Below, piece after piece: positions 34,047-45,865 of a stretch of 64,000 bases of DNA. The stretch is from the NCBI GenBank assembly GCA_003008705.1, contig PDUO01000028.1, positions 193,214 through 257,213 of the forward strand, written 5' to 3'. A program made the position numbers and the translations under genes. Below the pieces are notes generated by a model. It saw only the letters and a list, made by a program, of their open reading frames with translations. It searched no databases and was not told the DNA's origin. Within the stretch, counting starts at the first letter, position 1. The number at the start of each line of letters is the position of its first letter. The stretch comes from Pezicula radicicola (lineage: Eukaryota; Ascomycota; Leotiomycetes; Helotiales; Dermateaceae).

Positions 34047-35573
34047 GTCGTGCTCAGAAGCTTGAGAATTGGATGTGTTGGAGAACTTTACAGGAACAAT
34101 CCCTCTGAAAATACTGAGATATGAAAAAACAAAACAAAAAGAAACCTTTGATAATTGATTCTGGATAGCAGCCTAAGAAGTGGAAAGCGGCCAAGTTCGA
34201 TGACCACAAGGGCGTGTCATGTGACCTAACCAAAGTTGGGTAGACCTGCCTTTGGATAATTATTCAATAGAAAGGAACTGAGAATTGCCAACGCAGAGGA
34301 TGACCTGGAATGCAGGACATAAATTAGAAGCCAGTCCTCCAACCTGGAAATGCATACTTCATTCCCACGTGATGTTACATTTTGGTCGGTAAGGAAACGC
34401 GGCAATCTTTGAGTCGACGCTTCGACGACACATCCTCACATCTCGACTCCAATACCACAACTCTGTCAGAATGATCTCCCTTGCCGCAGATGTGAGATGT
34501 GCTTCACCAACAGTCTCTTGCGATAAGAAAACTTGCTTCGTATGACATTCCACTTGAGGATTTGGCCGTAGTGAAGGGCTTTTCGATATGGAGCCAGAAA
34601 TCTCTCCAATTCCCACGCTGCGGGGAGGATGCGGATATACGCGGGCACATCTTCTTGGCCATCGTGCTATCGATGCCATACATACGGTATGCTGAGCCAT
34701 GGGATCTTCAATAGTCAAGCTTTGCAGTGGTCTGATGCGGAGCTCCGGGCTTCCGGTAGTTGTTCTCAAGCCTTCACGTCACGTGTATCAAATCGCAATA
34801 CCAACGACATCTCTCGACAGTGAGCCATGAGTCGCCTACTCTTGGGTGACATAAGCCCAGGAGAAGTCATGACATCCAGGCCATGGCAATCGCTGAGAAA
34901 GCATTCCATGAGCATGCTATAGAGGTGTTTAGTGAGCTTGTGGCCTTTCTCGTATGAAGCAGTATCTCCAGTGAGTCCACAGTATCAGGTGGTAGTATCA
35001 CTAATTTACTTTGTCTTTTGAAATCAGCTGTTGCTCTATAATCCTCGGTGCTGAGCGCAGTCTGGAATACCCAAAGAGGAATTCATCGTCACGTTGCCTC
35101 GTGTATCCCTACAATGTACGGTCATACCGGAAGACGGCGGCTCTTTCCCTTGTCAGTATTCTCAACGTCATTCGTCTGGGGTACCTTGGGGGTTGGGGTT
35201 CCTGGGGATTTTGTGGACTCTATTCGTCAATTAGTCTCTGACTGTCTTTGTCCCTGTCTTCGCTTTGGTCTAAGACGAAGGAAATCTTCGAACAACATCA
35301 TACTTTCGATTCGGTCCGTCTTCATCGAATGCTTTGTTCTGATAGGTGATGTCAAACGTCACAAGGCATGGCAGCTCTTTTATGGTGATAGCTTGCCTTT
35401 ATTTTGACAGCTGACGGTTCGAAAATTATCAAGCCCAAGCCCCAGCTCCGGTGCAACCGGTTATGGGCTCATGTTGTCCCTTAAAGTAAGTATTTAAAGA
35501 TCTCATCTTGCCTATAGTTAGTAGGTTTCTTCTAGAACTCAATTCAATCAACCCTCATACCATTTCGTTCACC
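34047..35573. other. Intergenic, no supported gene
   Basis: About 1.5 kb between divergent genes (oxidoreductase on minus, sugar transporter on plus). Frames of up to 136 codons occur but lack motifs and a plausible intron context. Confidence 0.5.
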
Positions 35574-37578
35574 ATGGGACGTTTAACAAAATTCAATATG
35601 CCTTACTTTGGCCATGAGAAAGGTGTCCGCAGTTCATCGGACGGAGAGACTGCTCATCATGAAGACTACACAGGCCCATACGACAACTCGCCATATCCTT
35701 TTCTCACAATGCATTCATTTATTATGTGTGTTCTAGTCTCTATGGGGGGTTTTGTTTTCGGATACGATACTGGACAGATTTCTGGTTTCCTCGGAATGGA
35801 TGATTTCTTACAACGTTTCGGCCAACAGCACTCAGATGGTACTTATTACTTCAGCAACGTCCGTTCTGGATTGATTGTTGCTCTGCTATCAATTGGCACG
35901 CTCATGGGAGCTTTGATTGCGGGTCCAATTGCAGACCGGATTGGGCGTAAAGTATGTAATACTCACATGAACTTTCAAGAACTTTGAAAAGCTTGTAAGA
36001 CTAACGTTAGAAATTTAAGTGGAGCATTTTCTGGTGGTGTATGATGCTACATGTTGGTCTTATAGTCCAGATTACTTCGACCGATGGGAAATGGTATCAA
36101 AGTATGCTTCTACTTTCTAAACCAACCACTAGATGCTGACATTGATTAGTTGTTGTCGGTAGATGGATCGCAGGGCTTGGAGTTGGCGCTATCTCATTAC
36201 TAGTACCGATGTACCAGGGTGAAAGCTCTCCCAGACAGATTCGAGGTGCTCTCATCAGGTAAACCCCTCAATTCTAGCACCATCATCGTTGATGTAACTA
36301 ACATCGTGCAGTACCTATCAACTTTTCATCACTTTGGGCATACTTACCGCGAACTGCATCAATTATGGAACAGAAGATCATAATGATACAGGATCATGGA
36401 GGATACCAATGGGTGTCTCCTTCATTTGGGTCCTCATCCTCGGCGGAGGAATTATCTTCTTCCCAGAGTCCCCTCGTTACGCCTACCGCCACGGTCGAAT
36501 TGACGAAGCCAAGCGGACAATGACAAAATTTTACGGCGTGTCGGATAATCATCGTGTGGTCGTAGAGGAGTTGGCTGAGATCAAACAGAAATTTGATGAG
36601 GAAATGGCCAACAAGAATGCGACATACTGGGAGATGTTCACTGCGCCAAGAATGGCCTACCGAATTACCCTTGGTGTTGCTCTCCAAGCACTACAACAAC
36701 TCACCGGTGCAAACTACGTACGTATTGCTAATTTCCTGTCTCCCTTTCTTAATTCTCCAATACACAAGACTAATTGCACCCTCTTACAGTTCTTCTACTA
36801 CGGCACAGTCATCTTTAAATCGACCGGGATTGACAACTCCTACGTAACACAAATGATTCTCGGGGGTGTGAACTTCGGTACAACGTTTTTGGGGTTATAT
36901 GTTGTTGAGCACTTTGGCCGTCGCAAGTCCCTTATTGTTGGTGCATCATGGATGTTCATATGCTTTATGATCTTTGCATCTGTCGGGCATTTTAGTCTTG
37001 ATCGGGAAGACCCGACCAGCACACCACACGCTGGAAAAGCTATGATTGTCTTCGCTTGTTTCTTCATCCTTGGTTTTGCATCAACCTGGGGTCCCATTAT
37101 CTGGACCATTTGCGCAGAACTCTACCCTTCGAGATACAGATCTAATGCGATGGCCCTTTCAACGGCTTCAAATTGGTTTTGGAATTTTCTTTTGGCATTC
37201 TTCACGCCCTTCATCGTTGGCGATATCGATTTCCGATACGGATACGTCTTCGCGGGCTGTTTATTCCTCGCTGTTGCAACCGTATACTTCTTCGTCATCG
37301 AAGGTCAAGGAAGGACTTTGGAAGAGGTTGATACCATGTATCTTCTTCATATCGATCCTAGGAAGAGCACACAGTGGATAGCCCCTCCCCCTGATGAGTT
37401 GCTTACTACGGAGCAGCTTGTGAGGGGACAAACTAGTACTGGTGTTGATTTAGAACAGGCAAGGAGTAATGGTAGTACTGCGGCGAGGAATAAGGAGACT
37501 GCTGTTGAACCTACGCCCACTGCAGATCATGCAGAGGGTGCCAGAACGAAGGAAGAGAGCGGAGATTCTTCGTTATAG
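35574..37578 (+). CDS. MFS hexose-type sugar transporter
   Basis: Five exons, 35574-35951, 36020-36101, 36150-36258, 36312-36717 and 36790-37578, with consistent phases, giving 587 residues. Sugar-porter signatures in order: [16 protein letters not shown] in helix 1, [48 protein letters not shown] (helix 7 sugar-binding motif), EHFGRRKS, and [20 protein letters not shown] in the second half. Twelve helices and a hydrophilic C-terminal tail of ~90 residues match fungal plasma-membrane monosaccharide transporters. Exact sugar specificity cannot be read from sequence. The ATG at 35574 has a good context (CACCATGG); an upstream in-frame Met at 35508 is less likely. It lies 400 bp before a same-strand short-chain dehydrogenase. 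Confidence 0.92.
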
Positions 37579-37979
37579 ATGAGGAAGAGAAAAGTGGTAT
37601 GTGGTGATTGGTGATTGGGAGACGAGGTCTGAAGGGTGAATGAATACAAGTGAAGATGAATTAATGAAGAAATGAGGCTCGAGAAAGGGGGGATCATGTG
37701 GTTGGTGGAGGTTGGTGGAGGTTGGTGGAAGTCCTGTTAGTCATGATTTAATTCTACTATAATTTATAATATCCAATGTATTATAGATACCATAACAAAA
37801 CTCATGTCAGCAAATGCTACAGCACCATAAGTTGCATGCGGGGTACGCGTCAGACTGCATGTTGTGTCTTACAACACATGACAACTCAACAGACAAAGCA
37901 AAATCCTATCTTATTTCCAGCTCCAACCCTCTTTTCAAATTCAACAACGATATCAGAAACAGACAATACAAAATCCACA

Positions 37980-38959
37980 ATGCCAGGAACAAGACTCAGC
38001 GGAAAAGTCGCCTTCATCACAGGAGGAGCCTCTGGCATCGGTCTCTCAATCGTTGAAACATTTCTCCACGAAGGTGCCAGCGTATTCGTAGTAGATTACA
38101 GCGCCTCAAACATATCTACCTCAAAAACCACTCTATCCCAAAAATTCCCCGAAGAGAAATTTATCTTTGCTGAAGGAGATGCAGCTGATGAAGGGACCGT
38201 TAAGAGCCTTGTCGAGCAATGCGTTACTAGGTTTGGAGCTCTCGATATCGGGATCTTGAATGCTGGGATTTTTCCACCGGCGAAATCGGTATTGGAAGTT
38301 GATACGGAGGAGTATGAACGTGTTATGAGAATTAATGCTTTTGGGCGTACGTACTTCATCTTCCCTTCCCCTACTTACTTCCCGCCACCTCCTCCCCGCC
38401 CCCAAAATATCTCGCTTCTCACAAAAATACAGCATTCATCGGTCTCAAAACCATATCCCAAAAAATGATCTCCCTAGGGACAAAAGGAGGTAGTATAATA
38501 TCAACCTGTTCAGCAGCTGGACTTCGTACAGGTCGAGATATGACCGTCTATTCCATGACTAAATTTGCAGTTCGAGGCTTAACAATAGCTGCGGGTCAGG
38601 AGTTGGCTGAGTTTGGGATTCGCGTTAATGCTGTTTGTCCTGGTTTTGTGGATACGCCTCTTGTGAATAATTTGAGGGATAAGGAGAAGAGCGCTTTGGG
38701 GTCTCCTATGAGTACGTGTATATCCACTTGGTTTTTATATTCCCTCCACACCCACTCTTGATTTTCTTTTGGGGGATGGGGAAGGGGATTTTGAGGTATG
38801 GAATTTGAAATTTGTTGTGCTGACTTTTGTGGTGTGTTGATAGAACGGTTTGGTGGTACGGAAGAGATTGCTAAGGTTTTTCTGTTTTTGGCTAGTGATG
38901 AGGCTTCTTTTGTTACTTCTTCTTTGTATAAAGTTGATGGTGGTTTGGTTAATAGTTGA
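37980..38959 (+). CDS. Short-chain dehydrogenase/reductase (classical SDR)
   Basis: Three exons, 37980-38346, 38433-38711 and 38844-38959, giving 253 residues, the normal classical SDR length. Cofactor-binding TGGASGIG is near residue 15, D-NAG-type LNAGIFPP near 92, the catalytic Ser lies in STCSAAG (~149), and the catalytic YSMTK is at about Y162/K166, followed by [12 protein letters not shown]. The C-terminal [11 protein letters not shown] end is also standard. An acidic residue after the second beta strand (VVDY) suggests NAD(H) preference. The substrate is unknown; with the neighbouring sugar transporter a sugar or polyol role is possible but speculative. Confidence 0.88.
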
Positions 38960-39298
38960 GGTTTTGGGGCTTGAGACTTGAGGTTTGACGTTGCGGAAGC
39001 CGGGAGATTGTGAAAGGGCTCTAGGATTTGGGATTGGATATCCTGAAGGCCTCTTAAATTAGTACTATTACTTTGAAATACAAGGTTAGGAGTGGATTGA
39101 CTCTCGAAGCTACAGCCTCCACCAAGATCTGGAAATACGCACGCCCAGGCGATCAAGTAATTCGGCCAAGAATCAATATAAGACGGCATACTATGACCCA
39201 TCTACACACGAGGTCAGAAGTAATCTATAGTCTGCTTGTGCGAGTAGATGTGGGATATATTTCCCTACTTTAATCTGTTCCTTAGTTTAGACTTCTTG

Positions 39299-39463
39299 TT
39301 GAATTCAGTGAATATGGGAATAGTCATGTGATCGTCCTACTACTACAAGTAGGCCCATTCTGGCACTCTAGCTTCCACACAGAACACAGAACACAGAACA
39401 CAGAACACAATACAAACCTATTGCCACCCACATGTTGTCCAATTATACTCTGCCTATTGAATA
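39299..39463 (+). repeat. Dispersed repeat, copy B
   Basis: Plus-strand counterpart of the element at 28410-28553: GAATTCAGTGAATATG, CCCATTCTGGCACTCTAGC, TCCACACAGAACACA, CCACCCACAT and a downstream ATTGAAT block occur in the same order. Copy B carries extra ACACAGA units. The two copies are about 10.8 kb apart and in opposite orientation. Confidence 0.65.
39376..39412 (+). repeat. Short tandem repeat (ACACAGA)n
   Basis: Four to five near-perfect 7-bp ACACAGA units inside repeat copy B. The matching position in copy A has a single unit, so this expanded after the copies separated. Confidence 0.8.
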
Positions 39464-41544
39464 CTTCTCCACTAGGGTATGTTCAAAATCATAGCTTTTC
39501 GGTTTAGTTTGGGCGTATTTTCTTAACATTTCCCACTTGTAGAGCTTGTTGTAGTGCTCTAAAGGTATTAAATACTTCAAAACGCGGTTTATTGTTACGT
39601 CCTACTGGTACTTATCCAACTCATCATAGGCTATCAAGGTCTGTCTGGTGCTCAGAGTATGTAGGTTGAAAGTAGTAGATCCATTGGCTAGTGTTAGCCC
39701 TCAGTTCCTCACAACACCCAACTCACAAGTGCAGGTGTTAAGCCTTAGGCGTATCAAGCGCTATTAAATCAAGCTATCTTGAATCGTCAGACTACGTAAC
39801 AGATATAGTGCTCCGCTCTCTGTCATTCCAAAGCGCAAACTTGGCCACACATAAGCCGATGTTTTCCGTGGCCTATTGCAATATTCTACCCCCTTTTTAA
39901 ACGAATAGGACCTATATTAAGCACTTATAGCGATGATGTAATTATTTATAAGCTATTGAGATCGAAAGAAAATTCTCAGATAGGTACTAAAGTAAGATTA
40001 GCATACTCATAGTTCCTGCTCCTTGGTTGGTGGTGTTAAGTGATAGAGTTATTTTGCAACCTCTGGGACGCATCTACATTCTGAATAGGATAGAGAAAGT
40101 TGCTATCATAGCGGTCGTATTTTATAACTATAGGGAGAAATAATCATCGTATTTTGGACGAAGTCTATGCCTTTAAACAAGTGAGCTGGCATAGAACCAT
40201 GTATTGCCAAAGGTGGGGTTGAAAGCTTGTTCTACTTCTTACCTCTTTGTCATCGCTTATCCTCTATATACTGCCGACGACTCTTCCCAACAATACGATA
40301 TCACAGCCTCTGGTCTCGGAACTCAAGCCGGTACAGCATATGTTCATGCATCCCCATACCACTTCTCGGGAAGCTTTGTATTAGCGCCACCATCTGTGTC
40401 TCGTAGTGCATACGGATGATACCGCGCTTTCAATATCCATGCCTCGGGTACCGTCAACATACATATCGGATAAGTAGCACTGTAAGTAAATGAATGCCCA
40501 ATTCGGAGAGCATATTCCGAGTAACACACGTATCGAATTTCGATTGTTCAGAATCTCGTCCTTTATTGTTCTTATTAGCTCGACGTGAACCAATACGAGA
40601 AATGTTCGACTCATGTAAATCAAGCAAATTAAATACAAAGATAAGAAAGAGGCCGGAGTCGCCAAGTGGGACCTCCATTTATGGTAAATAGTTCCATCGA
40701 CCTTAGATTGTCCCGTGCGGTGTGACGCTCTACTAAACTAAACTACTAACTAGTGGATCACCCATAGCGCGAACCCCGCGTTGCATATATACTGGAGCAT
40801 TGAGGCTCTTCAATGACCGCACGCGCTCAAAGCATTTCCCGAATTTCGAGCTCATTATTCGTCTCAAAAATCCGATTCAAACGAGCCCCAACAATCTCGA
40901 CTTTTCTAGACCCATAGATGTTTTTTCTGCCTTCAAATATCTGCGTTTTTGATATTTCCTCGCAAATAATTGTTGAAGGTGGTAGTGAATCTGGTGTGAA
41001 TTAGGGGTGCGCGAATCATTTTGCTATCGCTTAGCGTCCTACTTCAAGGATAACCTAGTAAGCGACGGATTATGATAGGAGTTTGCCAGTCTTGGCACTG
41101 TCAAACCTGAGCGCGGCGAATAGAAATTGCGGTGTGATCTCTGGTCTCTATCAACTCTTGCGTCCAATCTCAATTTTGGAAAGGGGCTGAAGGAGGGGAT
41201 CGTATCTATACCCCAGCTCGAGTCGGGACCTCCGCAAAAAATACTCTACCAGCGGGAAACAGAGGAAAATTGAACTCGTTGTAGAAATGGTATCCTTTAG
41301 ACTTCGGACGTTTTGGTAGTTCAGTGGATTATGGTGGAGTTTGTGGGAGTCGTCCGCGTGCCACTTTTCAAAATATATTATTTGTCCTCACTTGCCTCAT
41401 AAGGTATCCAAGGCCCTGAATACAAAGGAGAACTTTTGGACTGTCTAATAAGATATTTTGTAGAACTTATCGTGTACTCAAACTGTGTTACCATTACCTT
41501 CCCCAAGCTCGATTTTAAAGTCTTCACTGCTTATCACATCCACA

Positions 41545-43125
41545 ATGATCCACGAAAACAATTTTGTTGATGAGCCTGTTTTTGATCCCAAGGTAGAATT
41601 CAATACTCCGTCTCGGCACTAAGTTCCAAATCCCTAACGCTTAAACCTCAGATTCACCTAGCATACTCTCCTCCGACCAAAAAGTTTACCCTAGAAGACC
41701 TTAAATTGCCACGGAGCGAGACATCATCAGAGATCGCTGGTACAACACCATTTCCCATTCTCTCTCCCGAAGGTGTACGAGCATACCGGAGGGCACTCTT
41801 TACCCCGTCAATCCTACAACAATGCGCGTCCAACCCATTTCCCGGTACATTAATCCTCCGCAATGCCGCTGATCATTCAACGTTTATAAACGACTTCTGG
41901 ACACACCCAACAACCATGCGTCTCATATCAGAGGCTGCGGGACTTCCACTGTCTATAGTCATGCGGACCGAGATCGGCCATACAAACATCCAGGCGTCTG
42001 GAGACTCTGTGGAAGAAATGATTTCAGGATTGACACCTGAGCCAAGTATGACGAAAGTACCACTTACTGAAGAAGAGAAGAGATATGACCCTTTGGGTAC
42101 CAACTCTATTATCCCTTGGCAGTAAGTCTACTATATGTATATCTATAGCCAAACAGTGACTGAGAAAACTTAGTTATGACTCCTATCCTTACGTATGTGT
42201 CCTCATGCTGAGTGACACAGAGGGAATGCTCGGTGGAGAAACATATATCAAAGGTGGTGATGGTATTCCAGTAAAGGTAAACTTTAATTTTATTTCATTT
42301 CATTTCATATAAGAACCTCAACTTACTGTTCCCAAGGTCGCAGGTCCAGCTCTGGGACACGGAGTACTACTCCAAGGAGGAGAAGTCCAACATCTAGCAG
42401 CACGAGCCATAGGAGTAAAAGAAAGAATCACAACCATAACATCCTATTGCGCCAAAGTAGAAGGACTCTATGATTCCAGCTATATTAGTAACATCCGACC
42501 ATACTGCGACCGAAATGTTCTCTACAAACAATGGGCCCAGTTCCGACTTGAGAAAATGCAAGCTGAGATCTCTGTATTACAAAGACAACTTTCTCAATCT
42601 CAAGGCCCGCTAGATGTTTCCCAAATCAATAGGTTTGTGGATAAGCAGGTTTCTTATATGAAGAGAACTGCTCGTCAGTTGATTCCACAGGATGAATATG
42701 ATGCTTTATACCAGAGATTTGGCAAGGCTAATATTCAGAATGCTCATCGTTTGTGGAAGAAGGCAGAAGACCATCCAGACTTCAATAAGAGAATCGCGGC
42801 AATTGATCAGAGCAATTGGATGCCAGAGAGTCCACTTTGGGCAGATCTAGCTGAAACACAAATTGCAGTGCGTTTGGGAAACGTCCTTCAGGCTCAACAA
42901 GGACGATATAAATGGGAAAAGGCGAGAGGATTCGTAATGGGAGATGAACTTCTTCGTCAGGGGCTTCCAGAAATCTTTTTGTTGTGGTTGGATGCAACTG
43001 GGTTATATTCGGTAGTAACATCCGAAGAATCAGTGCAGGTTGTGAACGAGAGTGGTTTTGTTTCCGTGCTCTTGGGATATTTTGGAGGTGCGTTGAGAGC
43101 GTTGCGGAAAGCTTTTGTCTGGTAG
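41545..43125 (+). CDS. 2-oxoglutarate/Fe(II) oxygenase-like protein with helical C-terminal extension
   Basis: Four exons, 41545-41592, 41652-42121, 42174-42276 and 42337-43125, with consistent phases, giving 469 residues. The core has WHYDSYPYVCVLML (HxD at H173/D175, split by an intron), GGETYIKGGDG, GEVQHLAARA (distal His ~226) and an Arg in KERITTITSY, the usual iron and 2-oxoglutarate ligand set of a cupin-type dioxygenase. The last ~200 residues are a predicted helical region (FRLEKMQAEISVLQRQL, then KQVSYMKRTARQLI) unlike most dioxygenases. I recognise it as a fungal Fe2OG-type hypothetical protein; the substrate is unknown. No signal peptide. Confidence 0.7.
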
Positions 43126-44115
43126 AGCCGATACCCGGTGTTCTCTGAGGCGTGATAGCGGGAGTTTGTTTGTGCTTTTAGTGTCTCTTTTCAAAGTATA
43201 GAATTATCAATGAAAGAAATCTCAATAATCTAGAATGCACTGCACCATTGCCAAATCCACGCCAGCGATTCCGCCTTGACATGACTAGATTTTGTTTGAA
43301 TATGCCTAGAAATCAATACTGCCAGTATCATACATTGCGTTACGCACGATGGTGAACTTAAAGCCGAGCTTATATGGATCAAATAAAAACAATATTATTT
43401 CCTGTCACGTGTACTAAAAGGTTCTAAGCGAGCCCTTACTCTTCGACAACAAAATTCGATCTTGAAGCAGGAGAAGACGGCATTTAGTTGACGGAACAAT
43501 GAGCTCTAGTAGACCCTTATTGAGCACACCTAGAATATTTACTTATCTCTTAGATACGATCTTCATCCAAAAGGTTGGATTCTCGCTGTGTTTCTCGCTC
43601 CTTTATTCTATCGATTTTGTTTCTAAATTTCGAACAAACTGTCTCTATTCTAACAAAGGAATGTTTTAGATTTTTTCAAGTCTTAGAAAATCTTGCATTT
43701 TGTGTCTCTAATATGCTGCTATATCAATTCTGGAACGGCAATGGAAAGCCAAATATAGTTCTTATGATCTTGTCTTTGTTTGGTGTTTCTAAAACCTGCT
43801 TAACTTTTCTAACCTGCCTTTTACTTATGTCTCAACTCTCACTTCGAGGCTAATGCTCTGTACTCATAGAATCATTTCGGGGTTTTAAAATTTATGTATA
43901 TAAGAAACCAATATTCCATTTTCAAAAGGCAGCTTCATTCTTACATTCTCTTCAAACTTACAATACGACAATCCTTTAGTGCGCTGGTCGCATCGTTCCA
44001 ACTCCTTATTACTTTTCTCAAGTCCTTTAGCTTACCTTTCAAAAGTCATTCACTTCCTAATCAAACTTCAACCACAAATTACTCAAAAAATTCAACAACA
44101 GAAATTGTTTCCACA
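43126..44115. other. Intergenic; promoter of the SprT-like copy 1
   Basis: About 1 kb, AT-rich. A TATATAAG box at about 43897 and a following C/T-rich leader with an A-rich context before the ATG at 44116 look like a fungal core promoter. Confidence 0.4.
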
Positions 44116-44831
44116 ATGCCAAGATGCGGAAGTATCGGTGTTAGAGGATACGCAAGATCTAGGCTTCAAAACGGACTTCCTATTCCAGACAGTTCTCACC
44201 AGCCACGAGTACATGAAGATTCCGTCTACAAGGAGTTCGTCAATACATAAACTGTTTTGAAGTAACAGAACAGATGCAATTCGATGGTCCAGAGGATGCT
44301 CAAAATCTCGATCTCCTAATCGATTATTTCTTAGCATTCGATAATATGTTCTTCTTCGGCTTGATACACCAATTTTGCTTCATCCAACTAAACCCAATCC
44401 CATATGAGGATGGAATGATAGCAGGGTTCGTTAGCGCGAATAACAACCGACGTAATGTTCAAATACCCGACAACTTCATTGGTATAATCCAACTTGCGCC
44501 ACCACCTCAAAATCTGATAAATCAGACGCCAGCTCTACAATTTGATAACTATGTCACCGGTTTACTCCAGCAGATGGTCGTTGCATTTTTTCATATCTTT
44601 TGCTGTCACTGCCGTTTTTGTAGAGGTGCTCGTATGGTTTCTTGTAGGAATCGTAGGATAGGCGGGGCTATCGATGTGGTCCTATATCGATTACGTCGAT
44701 ATCGTTTGTTTCTCTATCGGGTATCTGTCCCTGTGCGAAGGGAAATTTCTTTATTTCTTTCTGAAAACACGAGTACTGAAACTCTGTCCACTGATCATGA
44801 GTCAGACGGTAGTGACTACCAGCAAGAGTGA
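44116..44831 (+). pseudogene. SprT-like domain protein, copy 1, without HExxH and probably frameshifted
   Basis: A well-placed ATG at 44116 (MPRCGSIGVRG) leads to a frame ending at a TAA near 44250. The conserved part lies in another frame, open to 44831 and including 44274 onward: IDYFLAFDNMFFFGLI, NVQIPDNFIGIIQL, LLQQMVVAFFHIF, then CCHCRFC and a Ser/Asp/Glu-rich acidic tail. The arrangement FD-FFFG, an LL-x-M-x-AF helix and a CxxC resembles fungal SprT-like (Spartan-type) domains, but the metalloprotease HExxH is QQMVV here, so protease activity is not expected. The gap between the two frames is too short for an intron, so a one-base frameshift is likely. A diverged paralog sits at 49150-49729. 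The SprT assignment is by pattern only. Confidence 0.45.
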
Positions 44832-45206
44832 GCTTTGGATGGTAACTTGTTGGGTGATGAGTACGGAGATGAGCTAGTGTTGGTAGAAGGGAATGAATGG
44901 TTGTCTGAAGGATGGTGACTATTAAAACTGAAAGTGGCTAGAGAAAGGGATGGAGATTTGTGTTCGTGGCTTTTTGGGGGGGTTTTTTTCGAATTCGTGA
45001 CAAATGTACCTTAATTATCTATGAACTCTTGACTACAAATAGAAATAGATATATAGAAAACAGGCGGAAATAAAGAAAAAATCGCGAATTTTAGTAAGAA
45101 CTCAAATTGTCTAGGTTCTAAATAATAGGAGACGTTAGTTCTCTTATAAAAAAAACATTACACTAACCTAATTATATTATACCCATTCTTTTCTAACATT
45201 TAGCGT
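44832..45206. other. Intergenic, convergent gap
   Basis: About 375 bp of AT-rich DNA between the SprT-like copy and the 3' end of the esterase relic; nothing recognised. Confidence 0.5.
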
Positions 45207-45865
45207 TTAAATTTGCTCTAAACCATACACGTAGCCTAAAACTCTCTTAACAAAGTCCTTACGTGGCTCAGCCAGGTCATCATCACTTAGATCCGAACTG
45301 AACAAGTTGTCTTCCCGGGGTGCTTGCGGGCTCTCGGGACTAATGAAACTCATCAACCTTCGGCAACTTATTGGAACGTTTCCCGGGTAGCCAATCTGAG
45401 ATGTCATAGCTAAGGGTACGATGATGCCAATGGACTGGTCGGGTCGGGTGACATGCTGTAGGTCAGGATCAAACACTGGAGTACTGATATGGGGATTCGG
45501 CCTATGGGAGTAGTGGGTAGTGCAGTACGACTTGACTTCCTGTCGAATGGCCCATGAGGACAATCTTGCTGTTATCAAACTTGGTTGCCTTGTAATCCGA
45601 GGTATATCGTACACATTCCGCGATCCCATCCGTGTCTCTATCAAGGTGGCCAAGACCCCATTGTCCGTAGGACGAGGAGAGATTCAAGAAGAAGATTGAC
45701 CACTGCGTTAGCTGCAAAGCATGTACGACATCTGCCATGTAAGATGCTGTTGCAAGGCCATCACCAAGACCGCCGATGAAAAGAAGACTATGGGGTTTAC
45801 GGATGGTGCTGGACGTATACTGAAAAGCAACGAGCCTTTCTGTCTATTCATTGTATCAGCTACAT
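45207..45865 (-). pseudogene. SidJ-like (DUF1749) siderophore esterase, decayed
   Basis: On the minus strand, 45865-45502 reads ERLVAFQYTSSTIRKPHSLL, FIGGLGDGLATASYMADVV and WGLGHLDRDTD up to nucleophile motif GHSTGSQVVLHY, then hits a stop. The frame is lost at a 7-bp near-duplication (CACTACC CACTACT, about 45509-45522 on the plus strand). In the shifted frame the family sequence resumes as SHRPNPHISTPVFD, IGYPGNVPISCRRL and SPESP--PREDNLFSSDLSDDDL, and ends KRVLGYVYGLEQI. From memory of the family, segments after HVTRPDQ (the region with APVSD) and after SDDDL (the region with the catalytic His) are missing. DUF1749 includes Aspergillus fumigatus SidJ, an intracellular fusarinine-type siderophore hydrolase. 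The 5' exon was not found. Catalysis is not expected. Confidence 0.68.

Larger units (their letters stand above)
38960..41544. other. Gene-poor region with repeat copy B
   Basis: About 2.6 kb. It contains dispersed repeat copy B and a short microsatellite. A frame at 40204-40419 (GTAYVHASPYHFSGS) looks faintly protein-like but stands alone. No gene was supported. Confidence 0.5.

Noticed and set aside
35574..38959. A sugar-utilisation cluster (transporter plus SDR)
   Set aside because: Two adjacent genes are not enough; no regulator or further catabolic enzyme is nearby. Kept only as a possibility in the SDR entry.
38596..39201. Long minus-strand frame over the end of the SDR gene
   Set aside because: It is antisense to convincing SDR coding sequence and has no motif of its own.
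40204..40419. Frame with GTAYVHASPYHFSGS that looks slightly enzyme-like
   Set aside because: Isolated 71-codon frame with no flanking exons or family I can name; could be a gene relic but not supported.
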